A DNA stretch of 64,000 nt from Proteles cristata cristata (lineage: Eukaryota > Chordata > Mammalia > Carnivora > Hyaenidae): NCBI GenBank assembly GCA_017311185.1, contig JAESUZ010003887.1:62001-126000 (forward strand). The letters run 5' to 3'. How positions within the stretch are numbered: the first letter of the stretch is position 1; each line of letters opens with the position of its first letter. The translations under genes were made by a program, and so were the position numbers. The notes under the pieces are model-generated. The model was not told the origin of the DNA. It worked only from the letters and a program-made list of their open reading frames with translations, and did not search any database. Of this stretch, positions 21,780-33,700 are shown piece by piece.

Positions 21780-23155
21780 AGGTAATGCATGGCATCTCTT
21801 TCCTTGCCCTGGAACATCAGCTTCCCGAGCCCACACCATGCTCCATCACCACCCCTCTCCCACCCCAGGTCTGAGCCAACCCAACAGAACTCAGTGCAGG
21901 GATTAGAGTCCTGCTCCCTCCAACTTTCATCATTTCCAAATTCCTCTGCCAGGACTCTCACTGATTTCCATGATGTGGGCTCTAAATAGAGACTCAGCGA
22001 GAGGGAAGCAAGTCACAGATTCATCACTGCTTTGTCCTGGGGCATGAAATATGAGAATCATGGCTTCCCCTCTACCCCCTTAGCAGCTACCATTGCTCTC
22101 CTTAGACATGGCAGGGTAGAAGGAGCAGCTGTGGGTGTCACTGAATCTGACCCATCTGTCAGGTTATGGCTGCCTGGTCCTTCACATCAGAGGCAGCTTC
22201 TAGGCACCACTCTTTCCCTTCTGGCATCCTGCAGGTGAATGGTTCATGTACTCAGTCAGAACCTTGGCATGCATGCCCTACACTGGGCGCTGCTCCTGGG
22301 GGCATGGTATGGCCCTGTCTCTGCCCTCTGGGTGCTCACAGGATAGCAGAGACCACTTCAGATGGGTTTGTTCTAGAGTCTCCTGTGGTTACTGAAGCTT
22401 GGAGTTCGGGATGGGAAGCATGGAGCAAGTGACGCCTTCCTACTCTGTGGAAGAAAGATCTGGTAGCTCACCAGAGTTTCTGCAGGTAATGACTGAAGAT
22501 GAACTATGGCACTAGGTCAGCGCAGGACACAGCAGGGTGACCTGGTCACATGGCTGTGCTGCTAGCTGAGCACAGGCACCCTTCTGTAGGTGAGGGACAC
22601 TCAGGGTGGGCTCTCGGGGTCTGTGTGGACAGGTCCCCAGCCAGGGCGGAGAGATCACAAGGAAGCCGTGACCCTAGGAAAGTGGGAGCAGCTGTGGTTC
22701 TGGCTAGGGATTAGGCCGTGTGAACTCTGAAAGGTGCCCTTGGGTGGAATCTTGGTGTTTGGTGATCTGGGTGGCACAGATGGCCATGGTGCATGGGGAA
22801 TTGGTGACCTTAGGCCCCCTCCCAGATTTCCCCTGGGTACTCAGGCTTGGAAGAGCTGGGCAGTGTAGTCTGAAGCTGCTGCCAATATTCCAGCCTAGCC
22901 AGATGGGGCTTGGTGTGTGGGGTGGGCCTGGACCTCCTATGTGTTTTGAGGGACATCTATGTCTCCAGGGAGACAGAGGCAGGAGAAACAAGGCCTCATC
23001 ACAGGTTCTCTACCTTTGCAGGTTCTTCCTGGGGAGCACCAGTAAGTCCACTGCTTCATGGCTGCTGGGAGCCCCCGGCCAAACACACCAGCCCAGCTGC
23101 CTTTCTCCCTTACTCTTTCCTCCATCACCTCTGCCTGCAAACCATCACCCATCCA
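21780..23155. other. Unique non-coding stretch
   Basis: No gene or named repeat is recognised. The GC content is moderate, and overlapping frames of up to 146 codons (22720-23160) exist on several frames at once without a domain. Confidence 0.45.
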
Positions 23156-23159
23156 CTTA

Positions 23160-23735
23160 GGTGGTGTGGCAGGAAGAATTCGACGATGGCCCTATGATCT
23201 CTCCTTCTGGGTGGGATCATGTTACATTATACGGCGAAGGGATTTTGCAGAGGTCATCAAGGCTTCTAGTCAGTTGATGCTCAGAATGGAGATCATCTGG
23301 GTGGGCCTAACCTAATCACAGGAGCCCTTTCAAACCACAGCATTGTCTCTGGCTGGCTGCAGGAGGGGAAGTTAGATCTGAAGCCTTTGAAAGCTCTGAT
23401 CACCACTGCTGCTTTGGGCGTGGAGGGGCCACATGGAAAGGACCTGCGAGAGGCCTCTAGCTGCTAAAACAACCGGGAATGACAACCAGCAAGAAACGAG
23501 CTCCTCAGTCCTACAACTGTAAGGAACTAAGTCCTGCCTATGTCCTTAACTGCCCATGGAAGTGGATTCTTCCCCAAAGCTTCAGATAAGAGCCCAGCCT
23601 GGCCCACACCTTGAGTTTGGCCTTGTGAGTCCCTGAGCACCCATGGCCCCTGAGATTCCTGACTGACAAGTAAATGGACATTGTTTGAAGCCACTGTTTC
23701 TGGTCATTTGTTATACGGCACAGAACATGAAGCCA
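23160..23735 (+). repeat. MaLR (MLT1-type) LTR, diverged
   Basis: The order GGCCCTATGATCTCTCCTTC, GCAGAGGTCATCAAGGCTTC and CATCTGGGTGGGCCTAACC fits, with TAATCACAGGAGCCCTTTCA after it. The last landmarks are GGGGCCACATGGAAAGGACC and GTTTGAAGCCACTGTTTCTGG near 23690, then TTGTTATACGGCACAGAAC. This is the order of an older MLT1 subfamily. No internal ERV sequence adjoins it. Confidence 0.65.
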
Positions 23736-25205
23736 CTGAGAAGTGCAGACAAACAGGAAACCGGCTAGAGAGCCTCCCTGCACCCCACCCCCATCCCTTA
23801 AGGTCTCAGTGACCTTGCGGAGTCCTCGTGGAGGAGGATTTCTGACCTTGTCCTGTTCCAGCCCCTTCAGCTCTACCTTTAAGATTCATGTGCCCCAAAT
23901 GTCACCCAGCTCCAGTTCCTTCTGGGGCACCAGGTTGGCAGGCTGGGTTTCCTCTTCATCTTTTCTGTTTCCTCTCTCTCTCTCTCTCTCTCTTATCTGG
24001 AACCAGCTCCAGAGCCTTTCTCAGCCGGAGTTCCTTAGGAGCCATTGCTCCTTCTCCAGCAGCTCAGGCCTGGCCAGCACGTTTTTCCACACTCCCTCTT
24101 CTGGAAGGATGAGGGCCATTGCCAGGCTCTCTTTCGCTGCTGCTGCCTTGGCCCATCACTCAGCATTACCTGGATGTGATGTCTGGACACGATGTCTCGG
24201 CCTTGGGGTCCCATTGCTGGGGGCCTGATCCCTGCCCAAGGGCCTGCATCCCCTCCAGCTCTGGATCCACCAGCCCCTCCCTGGCCAGCACAATCTCTGT
24301 CTGCCCCCAGATTAGCATCTCTGCCCCTCGGCTGGTTTGTCTTCTTCCTGCTCACCTGTCTGCTGTGGTGAGCTTCCGGCACAGGGCAGCACACTCTCTG
24401 GATTTCTCCCTTGTTTCTATGGTGAGGTCAGAGGCCACCACCAAACTGGAAGCCAAAATGGAGTGGCTCCTCTTCACCTATGCAGCGATCAGAGCTGCAA
24501 GCTCCTTGTGCATGGGGCAGAGGACCCTGAATGGTTTGTGACTGAGGGTGTGACAGAGGGAAGGCCAGGATGCTCACACGGGGTTTGTGTGGGCTCCACA
24601 GTCTCTTCCTTGCCAGATTATCCTCCTATCCTGAACTCTGACTTGGTGGCCACAGGTAGCCTGTCCCCTACTACAAGGTCTTCAGGTGTTAAGAAAACGT
24701 TCAAAGCCATCTGTGGCCCCAAGTTCTCTCCACTTCAACATGAAGTGTACTCCAGGGATAATGCCAACTTAAAGATGTATCACTCTGGATTAAGCTCAGA
24801 CATTATCAGTCTTTAAGAGCTCACTGTTAAACACACGCAGCTAATTTTCTATTATTATCTCCTCCAAAGGAAGGGTCTTATCAGCTCGTCAGTTCCTTTC
24901 TAGCTAAGGGATGAGAAATGAAAAAGAAAGCTTTAAGGACAGACTGGTGGAGACATGAGTCCTGGAGCCCCAGATATGGGAGGGACCCCGGAGGTCCTGT
25001 GGTTCAGCCTGCTATTTGTGGCCAGTCTGGATGGGTGGTTGCTCTAGTCTCCCCTGGAATAATTCCAGTGACTGCAGATTCACTAAGAATCAACTGAGGT
25101 AACCCATCTTTGGACCGTCAAATTGACATTTCCTCCTTATAGAAGTTGCTGTCTCTGTCCTGACAGCGTCCACCCACCCATACAAGCCTGATCCATGGGA
25201 CCTCA
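23736..25205. other. Unique non-coding stretch
   Basis: No gene is supported. A (CT)n run lies at about 23970-23993. Frames of up to 161 codons (23743-24228, 24337-24816) lack domains and overlap frames on the other strand. Confidence 0.45.
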
Positions 25206-25214
25206 TAGACCCCT

Positions 25215-25310
25215 TTTCTTCCCTCAGCAAGCCTTTACTGAATGCCTGTTATGTCCTGGGCACAGTGTGAGGTTTCAGAGAATAATAAGACTCAAGCATG
25301 GCCCCAGCGG
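25215..25310 (-). repeat. L2 3'-end fragment
   Basis: AGCAAGCCTTTACTGAATGCC, TGTTATGTCCTGGGCACAGTG and AGAATAATAAGACTCAAGCATG are antisense L2 hallmarks. Confidence 0.65.
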
Positions 25311-25604
25311 CGAGAAGGGAGCCCCAATGCTTGCAGATGGCAGCTAGCACCTCCCCTCGCAACCCCTTCTCTGGTGGGACAGAGCCTCTCAGAGTTTTAT
25401 AACTGAATGTTTCTTTGGAGTTCCCTCAAAGAGGGACTCATTGCTATTATTCATTTCCAGACCGGCCCCAGTCAGAAGCTCCCACTTTCCTCTCTGGACT
25501 CCCAGGGTCCCCAGACTGAAAGTGAACTTATAAGATGAAGGTCTACCCAGCACGTAGCAGAGTGGGCTCATGCTGGATGTTCTTATCTTATTCACATAGC
25601 CAGA

Positions 25605-25755
25605 CTGTAGGCATTCATAGGTCACCACAAAACCCTTGCTACACCTCAGTTTGCTCATCTATGAAATGGGAACAATAATAGTATCCACCCCATAGGGATG
25701 CTTGAAGCTGAAGTGAGTTAATATGTAGTACAGTGCCTGGCACACAGTAAATGCT
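25605..25755 (+). repeat. MIR fragment
   Basis: CACCTCAGTTTGCTCATCTATG, then AATGGGAACAATAATAGTATCC, and a GTACAGTGCCTGGCACACAG stretch with TAAATGCT are a clear MIR 3' half. Confidence 0.75.
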
Positions 25756-25931
25756 AACATCATCATCACCACCATCATCACCATCACCAACATCACCACC
25801 ATCATCACCACCATCATCACCACCACCACCACCATCATCACTGCCATCATCACTTTCATCACCACCATCATCACCGTCAACACCATCGTCATCACCACCA
25901 CCATCACCACCATCATCACCACCATCATCCT
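25756..25931. repeat. CAT/CAC trinucleotide minisatellite
   Basis: About 175 bp of CATCAC/CACCAT-type units begin exactly at the end of the MIR (TAAATGCTAACATCATC). On the plus strand they create a serine/proline-rich frame. On the minus strand they create a methionine/valine-rich frame (25659-25988). Both are repeat artefacts. The interruptions (GCC, TTT, GTCAA) show an imperfect array. Confidence 0.9.
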
Positions 25932-26109
25932 ATTAGCCATGCCTTTGGAGCAGATGAAAGATAAAACCCTTACAATTTTCCTCAGCATTCACAATTCTCT
26001 TCCCTGTCTTACACGGGATAGAAGTGGAGGGCTTGCTTCTAACCCTAAGGAAATGATCTTTTTCAAGCTGGCTCCTAGCTGGTCTGTTAAGATAATGTAA
26101 ACAGCTGCC

Positions 26110-26285
26110 CATCACGGAGTACCACGTGTCACACAGCATTGTCTTGCATCCTTATTACACCATGGGAGGTAGGTATTATTATCTCCGTTTTACAGACTAC
26201 ATCCTTGGTCCTTGGGAGCTAAAAGTGTCCAAGCTGCATAGCTGGTATATACCAGAGCCTAGGATGCAAACCCAGATGTAGATGT
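26110..26285 (-). repeat. MIR fragment
   Basis: ACAGCATTGTCTTGCATCC, GGTAGGTATTATTATCTCCG and TTTTACAGACTAC, then AGCTGGTATATACCAGAGCC, fit antisense MIR. Confidence 0.65.
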
Positions 26286-26570
26286 TTCTGCTTTATTTAC
26301 TGAATCTTGGATGTCAGAGTCTGTCCCTACCACCAATACAGGTCTCTGTACCCCAGCTGCAAGGCACCCACAAGCAGCAGGATCAGTAAGCCTCCTAAAC
26401 CCTTGTCCAGGTTGCTGCTAAAAGTTTTGAAGTTCCAGGGCCTCCAGATGCAACCAGAAAGGACAGGCCTGAAAGGACTGTGTAGCGGGGCTCTTGGGGA
26501 ATGGGAGGTGCTGAGTGACAGAACCCATAGAAGAGCGGAAGTCAGGACTAGCTGGGACCCTGGAGCCAGG
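26286..26570. other. Unique non-coding stretch
   Basis: No gene or named repeat is recognised in this stretch. Confidence 0.4.
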
Positions 26571-26571
26571 C

Positions 26572-26762
26572 CCCCTGGGGTCAGGACCACCATCCACTAG
26601 CTGTGTGAATGCTGGGTCTCAGTGTCTTTAGCTGCAAAATGCGGAACAGAACAATGATACCTACATTACTGGCTGGTTGTGAGAATTAAATGAGATCAGT
26701 TTTATAAAGTTTCCAATGCAGAACTCAGTCTATGTTAGGTGTTATTATTATGTTGATAGCTT
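26572..26762 (+). repeat. MIR fragment
   Basis: CACTAGCTGTGTGAATGCTGG, TCTTTAGCTGCAAAATGCGG, GATACCTACATTACTGGCTG and GAATTAAATGAGATCAGTT follow MIR order through to a TAGGTGTTATTATTATG end. Confidence 0.75.
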
Positions 26763-27059
26763 CCCAAGCATGGTTGGTGATGGCTTCTACTTCAACAAAG
26801 GCAGAGCTGAGGAATGACCTGGCAGCTCAAGGGAGAGAGGGGGCTGGGGGCAACCCCCCTCCCACCTTCTCTTTCCAGCCTTTGGTACCCCTCGGACCCA
26901 GGCCCCAGCTCCCATCCCCTACTTCTCCAAGCCCTGGTGGGGCCAAGGTACCTTATTTCCTGAACATGCACACCTCAGAAATGCTGCACGTGTTGCCGAG
27001 AAACCACCTTCCTCATCTATTTTAAAACCTTATCAAAATCCCTGCTTAAAGTTTTAAAA

Positions 27060-27290
27060 GGTTATGTCCTAAAGACTGATATGGTTAAGGAAATTATGGC
27101 ACATCAACGTAATGGGATACTAAGCAGCCATTAAAGCGATAATTACAAAGATTGTATAGCAACATGGAAGATGCTTACAGATTAATATGAAATGAAAAAC
27201 AGGATTAAAAAAAGTAGATTACACAATGATTGTAACTATCAAAACTACAAACCTGTGAACAAGCATGGGAAAATAGTGGCATTGCTTTCC
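27060..27290 (+). repeat. L1-type LINE 3'-end fragment
   Basis: GTTAAGGAAATTATGGCACATC, GGGATACTAAGCAGCCATTAA and GCAACATGGAAGATGCTTAC resemble the conserved end of L1M ORF2/3' UTR. The copy is old and mutated. Confidence 0.6.
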
Positions 27291-27349
27291 CTTTCTTTAT
27301 TGCCATCTCCCTTCCTCACGCCTTCCTCTGTTCTTCCTTATTTGTCCTT

Positions 27350-27670
27350 CCTTTTGCTTAACAGAAGTTACTGAGCTCCTACTCGGCGCAGACATCATGC
27401 CCATTACCTGACTTAGTGGGGTGAAGGGACAATTTCTGCCCTCAAGAGATCTAACCAGAGAGACACATCTGAAAACAATCTCTGCAGGTCAGGATATAAA
27501 TAATTCAGGGTGACAAGGAAAGTAATTAACTCTGATCAGAGGAACCAGCAAAGCTTCCCTGATCAGTATCCTGCTAAAGCTGAATTAGAAGGGATTCAAT
27601 TGGAAGGGAAGAGGGTTCCAGGTGGAGGAAACAGCGTGTGCAAAGGCATGGAGATGTGGGAGAAGGGGAC
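27350..27670 (-). repeat. L2 fragment
   Basis: CTGAGCTCCTACTCGGCGCAG, AATTTCTGCCCTCAAGAGATC, GGTTCCAGGTGGAGGAAACAG and GTGTGCAAAGGCATGGAGA are antisense L2 in the correct order. Confidence 0.7.
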
Positions 27671-29085
27671 TCACATCTTTTTGGACTTGTGACTGACCTC
27701 TGGGTTCTGTGTCCAACAGGGACATGAAGGGACTGCATATCCACCTGGCATCACCCTCATGGGTCAGGAGTGCTGCCATCCCATAACTATACCTAGGATC
27801 CCATTGTAGTTCTGGAATTCAGGAATTTATCAAAATCGCTGTGAATCCACCTGATAGTTTCATAGGGTCTGTGATGTTAGTTGGGAGAAGTTCATGGAGC
27901 ATCTAGCCCCTGATCATCCCAATCACCCAGGAAGCTAGTTGGAAATAGAAGTTCATCTACATTCAGAGCATTTGGGCATGACTGATCAGGTCCATGACCC
28001 TCATTTCAGGAGTATGGAGATTGTAGCCCAAAGAGTCAGTGACTTCTTCAGGCACCGAGCAAATTACTCAGCTCTGTCTCCAAAGCCCTTGATCTGTGCA
28101 GCACACCATGTTCCCTTTCTAGCAAGACCAGTCTAACCTTCTCCCTCCGATAAACCAGCACTTTCCTATTCACCCTATTCTTACTTCTCCCTGTTGGGAG
28201 CTATTGGTCTTTCCTAAGACTGTGAGAGGTCATGGACAAGCCCTCCACATTAAGCACTCATGGCCTTCATGGTTCTGCCCCTATGACTTCCATCTTCCTA
28301 GAAAATGCAGTTAGCATAGTGCCTGATCCCCTCTGTCTTCCAGGAGCAGCTGCACAGGGATGGGGGTGGGGTCTCAAGGTCACATGACCCACCTCTCCTC
28401 CACGTCCAGCTCTTTCATGCTCCCTTGAGAAACTAGGTCTAGGTAAGGCATTCTGGCTAGAGTAAGGAAAAGTAGCAGACTGGGAAAGGAGTCCAGAGTT
28501 CTGACCCTCCTTCCAGCTTGGAGGTTACCAAGAGAAAATCCTTCCAGACTCTGCAGTGCAGGCTTCTTATCTGGCAATGGTGGGGCACTAGGAATGTTTG
28601 AAGCAGTGATCTCAGGGCCCTCTAGCCCTGACTGTCATGTGACTGCAAGTGGACTGATAATAACTTAGCTACTGTAGATAACCTTGCTTTCTTCAGTTTG
28701 ACCCACATGCTTGCAGGGTACACAGCAGGGACCAGAGGTGGGGCACGATGGGGCCAGCGCTGGAATGGCACAGTGGAGTCTGGGCTACCAGGCAAATTGA
28801 CCAACCTGGACCACAAAGAGTCTTTGGGCCATTTGCCACTTGTTTTTCCACTTATAAATGTGTTCCCTTGCTTTGGCATTTATGTGGTTGAAGAATGCTA
28901 TTATCTTGTCAACATTGTTCTACAGTGTTGACATTATCTCTTAATTACACAATTACTTTGTTAGGTACTGTGGACCTAGTAATAAAATATTCAATGTATT
29001 CAAGCACAGACTGGGTTTTAAAAAACATAATTTGAGTCAAACCATCTTAGAAAAATCACTAATGAGTGTCACAGTCAGAAGAGAC
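27671..29085. other. Mostly unique non-coding stretch
   Basis: No gene is supported. A weak MIR-like block occurs near 27960-28080, but it is too diverged to call. Confidence 0.4.
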
Positions 29086-29087
29086 TT

Positions 29088-29280
29088 TTGTTGTGTTCTA
29101 TTTATTACCCCATTGAAAGAAGGGAGAGACTGAGGCACAGAGAGGAGAAGGGGGCTGCTGTTGCCCACACAGATAGTTATTAGAGTGAGTTTTGCAGACA
29201 GGAAAGCCCACCTTAGATCACACAGCAACTAGGCAGAGCTGGAGGCTAGAGCCCAGGCCTGCTGATCTTGGGGCCACCAC
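29088..29280 (-). repeat. MIR-type fragment
   Basis: CTATTTATTACCCCATTGAA, GAGACTGAGGCACAGAGAGG and TCACACAGCAACTAGGCAGAG with a GAGCCCAGGCCTGCTGATC end fit antisense MIR. Confidence 0.6.
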
Positions 29281-29965
29281 ATTTTCCCTTTTTGTGAGGA
29301 GGTTACTCAACTTTCCTTCTGTCCTATGTCACCCTTCTGTCCTATGTCACCCACCCACCCAAGATCTGTCCAGGTCAGCCAGTCACCATGAGTTTGGAAG
29401 GCAATCCTCAAGGAACTGGCTTATTCCAAGGACCAGATCCCATTTCTCACAGATGGCTCAGTGATTGAAGGAAGGGACGTGACAAAGTCCCACTGGGCTC
29501 AGTCTCTTCTCTGTGTCAAGGGATTGCGTCTCCAGAAAGCTACTACTAAGAAGCAAATTGCCAATTGGCAGAGGCGAGGTCTGAAACCATTTGTGCTGTT
29601 GGCAACTGTTAGTTTGTTAGCCAAGGAATTAAGCCTGAGGGAACAGCACTTGAGACAGGGTGGGTGGTTGAAGGGGTGGGAGGGGGAAGAGACAGAGTGG
29701 GGTGCCCTGGAAAGCATGGGTGAGGGGCTGGCAGCAGCATAAGAATCATCAGCAAAGGGGTAGGCTTTACCCTTTGATGACATTCACATTTCATCCAATT
29801 GCTGTGTATTGCTTGTGACCCTAGTCCGACCCAGGCATGGCAGACACCTGCCTTCATTCCATGGCAGTGACCTCGGAGGGCCTTGCAGATCACTTTCCCT
29901 TTCTGAGCTTGGAGGCAGCCCCAGGATTCTTCCAGAACAAAATCTCCACTTTCTTCATCGTATTT
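29281..29965. other. Unique non-coding stretch
   Basis: No gene is supported. A short tandem duplication, TTCTGTCCTATGTCACCC, lies at about 29317-29352. Confidence 0.45.
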
Positions 29966-29969
29966 GCTC

Positions 29970-30635
29970 TCTGTTGTCAGTTGAATTGTGTCCCCTGAAA
30001 GATATGCTGGAGTCCCAACCCCCAGTACCTGTGCAAGTGACCTTATTTGGCAATAGAATCTTTGCACATGCAGCCAAGTTCAGATGAGGCCAAAATGGGG
30101 TAGGGTGGGCCTTAAATCCAATAAAAAAAAGGAAGTTTTTTAAAAATACGTTTTTTTAAATGTTTATTTTTGAGAGAGAGACAGAGCACGAGCAGGGAGG
30201 GGCAGAGAGAGAGAAGGAGAGAGAGATTGGGAGACACAGAATCTGAAGCAGGCTCCAGGCTCAGTGCTGTCAGCAGAGTTCGATGTGGGGTTTGAACTCA
30301 CACACTGTGAGATCATGACCTGAGCTGAAGTTGGATGCTTAACTGACTGAGCCACCCAGGTGCTCCAGAAGAGGGAATTTTTGACATGAGAGAGGAGACT
30401 GTCATGTGACAATAAAGGCAGAGACACTCCAGCATCTACAAGCTAAGGAACACTGAGGACTGCAGTAGCCACCCAGAGCAGCCACCAGAGTCTAGGACCT
30501 CCAGAGAGAGCACAGCCCTGCTAACACCTCATTTCAGACTTCTGGCCTCCAGAACTATGAGGGTATTAATTCTTATTATTTTAAGCCACCTAATTTGTGG
30601 CACTCTGTGACAGCAGCCCTAGGGAACTAATGTGC
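29970..30635 (+). repeat. MaLR (MLT1-type) LTR, split by a SINE
   Basis: TGTTGTCAGTTGAATTGTGTCCCC-type start, CCAACCCCCAGTACCTGTGC, a GTGACCTTATTTGGCAATAG block and GGGTGGGCCTTAAATCCAATA precede the SINE. CAGACTTCTGGCCTCCAGAAC, TATTTTAAGCCACCTAATTTG and CAGCCCTAGGGAACTAATG follow. No internal ERV sequence is present. Confidence 0.8.
30146..30366 (-). mobile_element. Can-SINE (SINEC)
   Basis: The tail TTTTTTTAAATGTTTATTTTTG is followed by a purine-rich run, an antisense body and head GAGCCACCCAGGTGCTCC. Flanks of GGAAGTTTTT and GGGAATTTTT type may be the duplicated target. Confidence 0.9.
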
Positions 30636-31455
30636 TGTCCCTCTGGGCATCACTTCATCCTGGCCCAGAGTTCTATTTATTTGGCCTTCACTCCCACTAA
30701 GTGCCTCCATGTTTTCCACCTGCCTGCCATTTCTTTTCCCTTCTCCTTTCCCAACACTCATGTCATCCCATTTCCCTGTCCCCAGATGTCTCCCTCCTAT
30801 TCCTGGGGCCTTCTTGCTCATCCAGGACCAGAGCAGATGGCCCCTCCTCTATTACATCATCCACAACCCCTTCTAAAATGCATTTGTTTTTCATCTGGAC
30901 CACTTCCGCACCACCGCTTGAATGTCTATTTGGTCCCTGAGGCAGAGAGGGTCCCTGGGAAAAGAAGGTGAGGGAATGCAGAGAGGGGCTTCTCTGGGTT
31001 GAGTTCTGCCTTCCTTCGGCCCAGCAGTGACTTGGCGGTGCTGGTGTGGGACCCATCCATCCTTCAAAGCATAAGTCCATTTCTCTAGACAAAGGCCCAA
31101 ATATCACAATGGTATTTTAGGAGTAGAGGTTGTCTATCTTCTTTTTATCCTCAGTTCAAGGGGATTCTAGGTGAGCTAGTATCAGCCACAGCTGGGTCTC
31201 CCTCTGGGCCCAGTCGCTCTGTCTGGCTATGTGCAGCTGGATCCGGTCAGAAGGACAAAACTGCTCCACAGTTGGGAAGCTCAGATGCAATGCTTGCCAA
31301 CCTCAGGGTCCGTCCTGCAGAGATTTTCTCTGTGCACTGTCACACACACCGAGGGGGAGGGGCTCATGGAGATGTGACACATGTGTGTGCAAGTACACAC
31401 ACACACACACTATCTTGTTTGCTCATCCTCATTAGATCAGATTGTACTGTGTGTG
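30636..31455. other. Mostly unique non-coding stretch
   Basis: No gene is supported. A short (AC)n run lies at about 31391-31410. Two overlapping frames of 114-124 codons (30597-31107) have no domains. Confidence 0.4.
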
Positions 31456-31459
31456 ATCA

Positions 31460-31790
31460 TCAAGTGTACTGCATACTGTGCCCTTCCTCAGGGTGTTCTC
31501 TCGGCCTGGAATGTTCTTCACCAGACACAATCTGATGCCTCCCTCAAGTCTCAGCTCAAATAAGGTCTTCTGGATCAAACTCTCCTGTGGCCCATTGGAC
31601 TGAACCAATCACCCCTCTTCAGTGCCTTTGGGCATTGCATAACCACCCCTACAGTTGCACCCATCACACTGTAGTGCTGGGACTCCACAGCCCAAGGGAA
31701 CATGGCCCCTCCACTGAACTGGGACAAGGCCTGGGTTGTGGCTTAGATAATCTTGTGGAGCCCGTGAATGAATACATGCATGCCTGTGTG
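31460..31790 (+). repeat. L2 fragment
   Basis: CTCTCGGCCTGGAATGTTCTTC, CCTCAAGTCTCAGCTCAAATAAGG and TTGGGCATTGCATAACCACC, with a CCGTGAATGAATACATGCATG end, match the L2 3' region. Confidence 0.65.
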
Positions 31791-31819
31791 ACATCTTGCA
31801 GGGTGTTTTTATAAATGGA

Positions 31820-32330
31820 TTTATTTTTATTTTTACAAAGCACATTATACTTTTTTATATAATAGGTACAACATCCAGAAATTCAAATGGGATATGTGGT
31901 GAAAGTCTCTTACCCACCCCACCCCTCTAACCACCCAGTTCCTCTCTACAGAATTGCTAGCTGACTCTTGTTTTATGTGTATCCTTTCAGAGAATCTCTG
32001 CTAATGTAAACATACATGAATTCCTTTCTCTCCTTTTAGCACAGATCACAGCATCTTGCTTTTTTATATTTTACTTTTTAATGTATCTTGTAGATCCTTG
32101 AGTATCAGTCCCTTGAGGGCTGCCTTTTCTCATCAGCTGTGTGACATTCCTCTACAAGAGTGCACTGTGATTATTCAACCATCTTCTAAGATTGTTTCCG
32201 GTCCTTTGCTGGTGTAAACCATGCTCCCATGAATAAGCTTGTACAGTCATTGACAATACTTAACCTTGAGAAATTACTTTCAAATGGTGGGATTTGGGGC
32301 TCCAATAAGGCAGACATAATGATTTTTCTG
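31820..32330 (-). repeat. L1M 3'-UTR fragment
   Basis: TTATACTTTTTTATATAATAGG, GTATCCTTTCAGAGAATCTC and TTCAACCATCTTCTAAGATTG, then ATGCTCCCATGAATAAGCTTG, follow the order of an antisense old L1 3' end. Confidence 0.55.
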
Positions 32331-32695
32331 GTACTGTGGTGGTTTCTGCTATGGGGCTTGTTCAACACTTATTTCAATCCCGCTCTCATGTGCTGAGCCT
32401 GAGAAGCTAAAGACCACATTTCCCAGGCTTCCTAGCAGGTGGCTTTAGGGTGTGATTCAGGATCCACCAAACAGCTGCCCTTGGGTGGGATTCTGGCTTG
32501 GAACTGAGTTGCTGAGCAGAAAGGTGGGCAGTGTTTTGCCAGTGGGAATCATGGCAGAGGAGCCAGGTTGTGCAGCTGATAGCCGCAGGGGCAGGTATCT
32601 GATATGGAAGCTTCCCGACTAAGGGGCATCAGCAGCACCTCAGCCGGCCCCAGTCCTGTGCTGTAGTCTTCCAGGGAGATGATCCTGGAAGCTCC
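32331..32695. other. Unassigned stretch, perhaps ancient repeat
   Basis: CTGAGAAGCTAAAGACCACATTTCCC and AGGCTTCCTAGCAGGTGGCT resemble words seen in old interspersed repeats. I could not name a family. Confidence 0.3.
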
Positions 32696-33265
32696 GGTTA
32701 GTGCTTTTCCCCCAGATTGTGGTCCTCAGATCAGGAGCAAATGCGAAGCCCCATCTCAGCTGTGATGACCCAGCTGTATTTTAGAGGTCCCCCAGGTGAT
32801 CTACATGCACATTCAAGGTTAAAAAGTACTGGCCCAGGGGCGCCTGGGTGGCTTAGTCGGTTGAGCGTCCGTCTTTCGCTTAGGTCATGATCTCGCGGTA
32901 TGTGGGTTCGAGCCCCGCGTTGGGCTCTGTGCTGACTGCCAGCTCGGAGCCTGGAGCCTGTTTCAGTCTGTGACTCCCTCTCTCTCTGACCCTCCCCTGC
33001 TCATGCTGTCTCTCTCTTGCCTGGAAATTAAAAAAAAAAAAAAATTAAAAAGAAAAAAAAAAGTACTGGCCTGGACTATAAAGGATCTCAGCTAACGTGG
33101 CAATTATAATCACCCAGGGAGCAATGACTGCTCCAGAAGCCGAAGGCACACCTTTGAATGATTAAATCATCATCTCTAGGAGTAGGGCCTGAGCATCAGC
33201 ATTAAAAAACCCCAGGTGATTCTAATACACAACCAAAGTTGTGACCCACTGGCCTAGAGTAACAG
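32696..33265. repeat. Two MER5-like fragments with a SINE between
   Basis: Copy one (32696-32835) carries CCCCAGGTGATCTACATGCAC and the ending AAAGTACTGGCC. Copy two (33075-33265) carries AGTAGGGCCTGAGCATCAGC, AACCCCAGGTGATTCTAATAC and GTGACCCACTGGCC. Both match MER5A-type hAT ends. Confidence 0.6.
32836..33056 (+). mobile_element. Can-SINE, young group
   Basis: The head GGGGCGCCTGGGTGGCTTAG is followed by A box, B box GGTTCGAGCCCCGCG and a CTGACTGCCAGCTCGGAGCC stretch. A CTCTCTCTTGCCTGGAAATT end and a long A-rich tail follow. Target duplication AAAAGTACTGGCC occurs at 32822 and about 33059. Confidence 0.95.
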
Positions 33266-33369
33266 TTCTGAATCTTGATTACACATTAGAAGTATAAGGG
33301 CCTATATGGATAAGAAGGGAATAATAATTTCTCAGAAAATTCTCAGCTGCAACTAACAATATAATCTTA

Positions 33370-33700
33370 AAACTCAAACAGAGAGTGCATGTATTAGTCA
33401 CATAATGAGCAGAGAATAGTTGGTGGGATTCTGCCTTCACATGCATGTAGCAGTTCCAGGCCTCACATCCTGACACAGTGTGATCCAGGGGCAGAAATAG
33501 GTCTATCTTTCATGGAGTCTTTGTCTTAAGAGCAAGGAAACTTTCTCAGAAGGGTTCCCAGGGGACTTCTCTCAGCTCTCACTTGCCAGACCTACATTCT
33601 ATGCTCACCCATAAACCAATCACTGGCAAGAGGAATGGGACAGCCATCCCTGATTGGCTGAGACCAGTCACTGGTTGGATATTGAAGCATCTACCACAAT
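33370..33700. repeat. Ancient interspersed repeat, family not assigned
   Basis: AGGTCTATCTTTCATGGAGTC, CTATGCTCACCCATAAACCAATC and ACTGGCAAGAGGAATGGGAC, then GATTGGCTGAGACCAGTC, recur in an order I associate with an old repeat found across placentals. A related but more diverged block lies at 45130-45520. I cannot name it safely. Confidence 0.4.

Noticed and set aside
23743..24816. Adjacent plus-strand frames (161, 140 and 159 codons)
   Set aside because: Several frames overlap on both strands, which is typical of moderately GC-rich non-coding DNA. No domain or consistent splice signals are seen.
25659..25988. Methionine/valine-rich frame that resembles a membrane peptide
   Set aside because: It is a direct translation of the CAT/CAC minisatellite.
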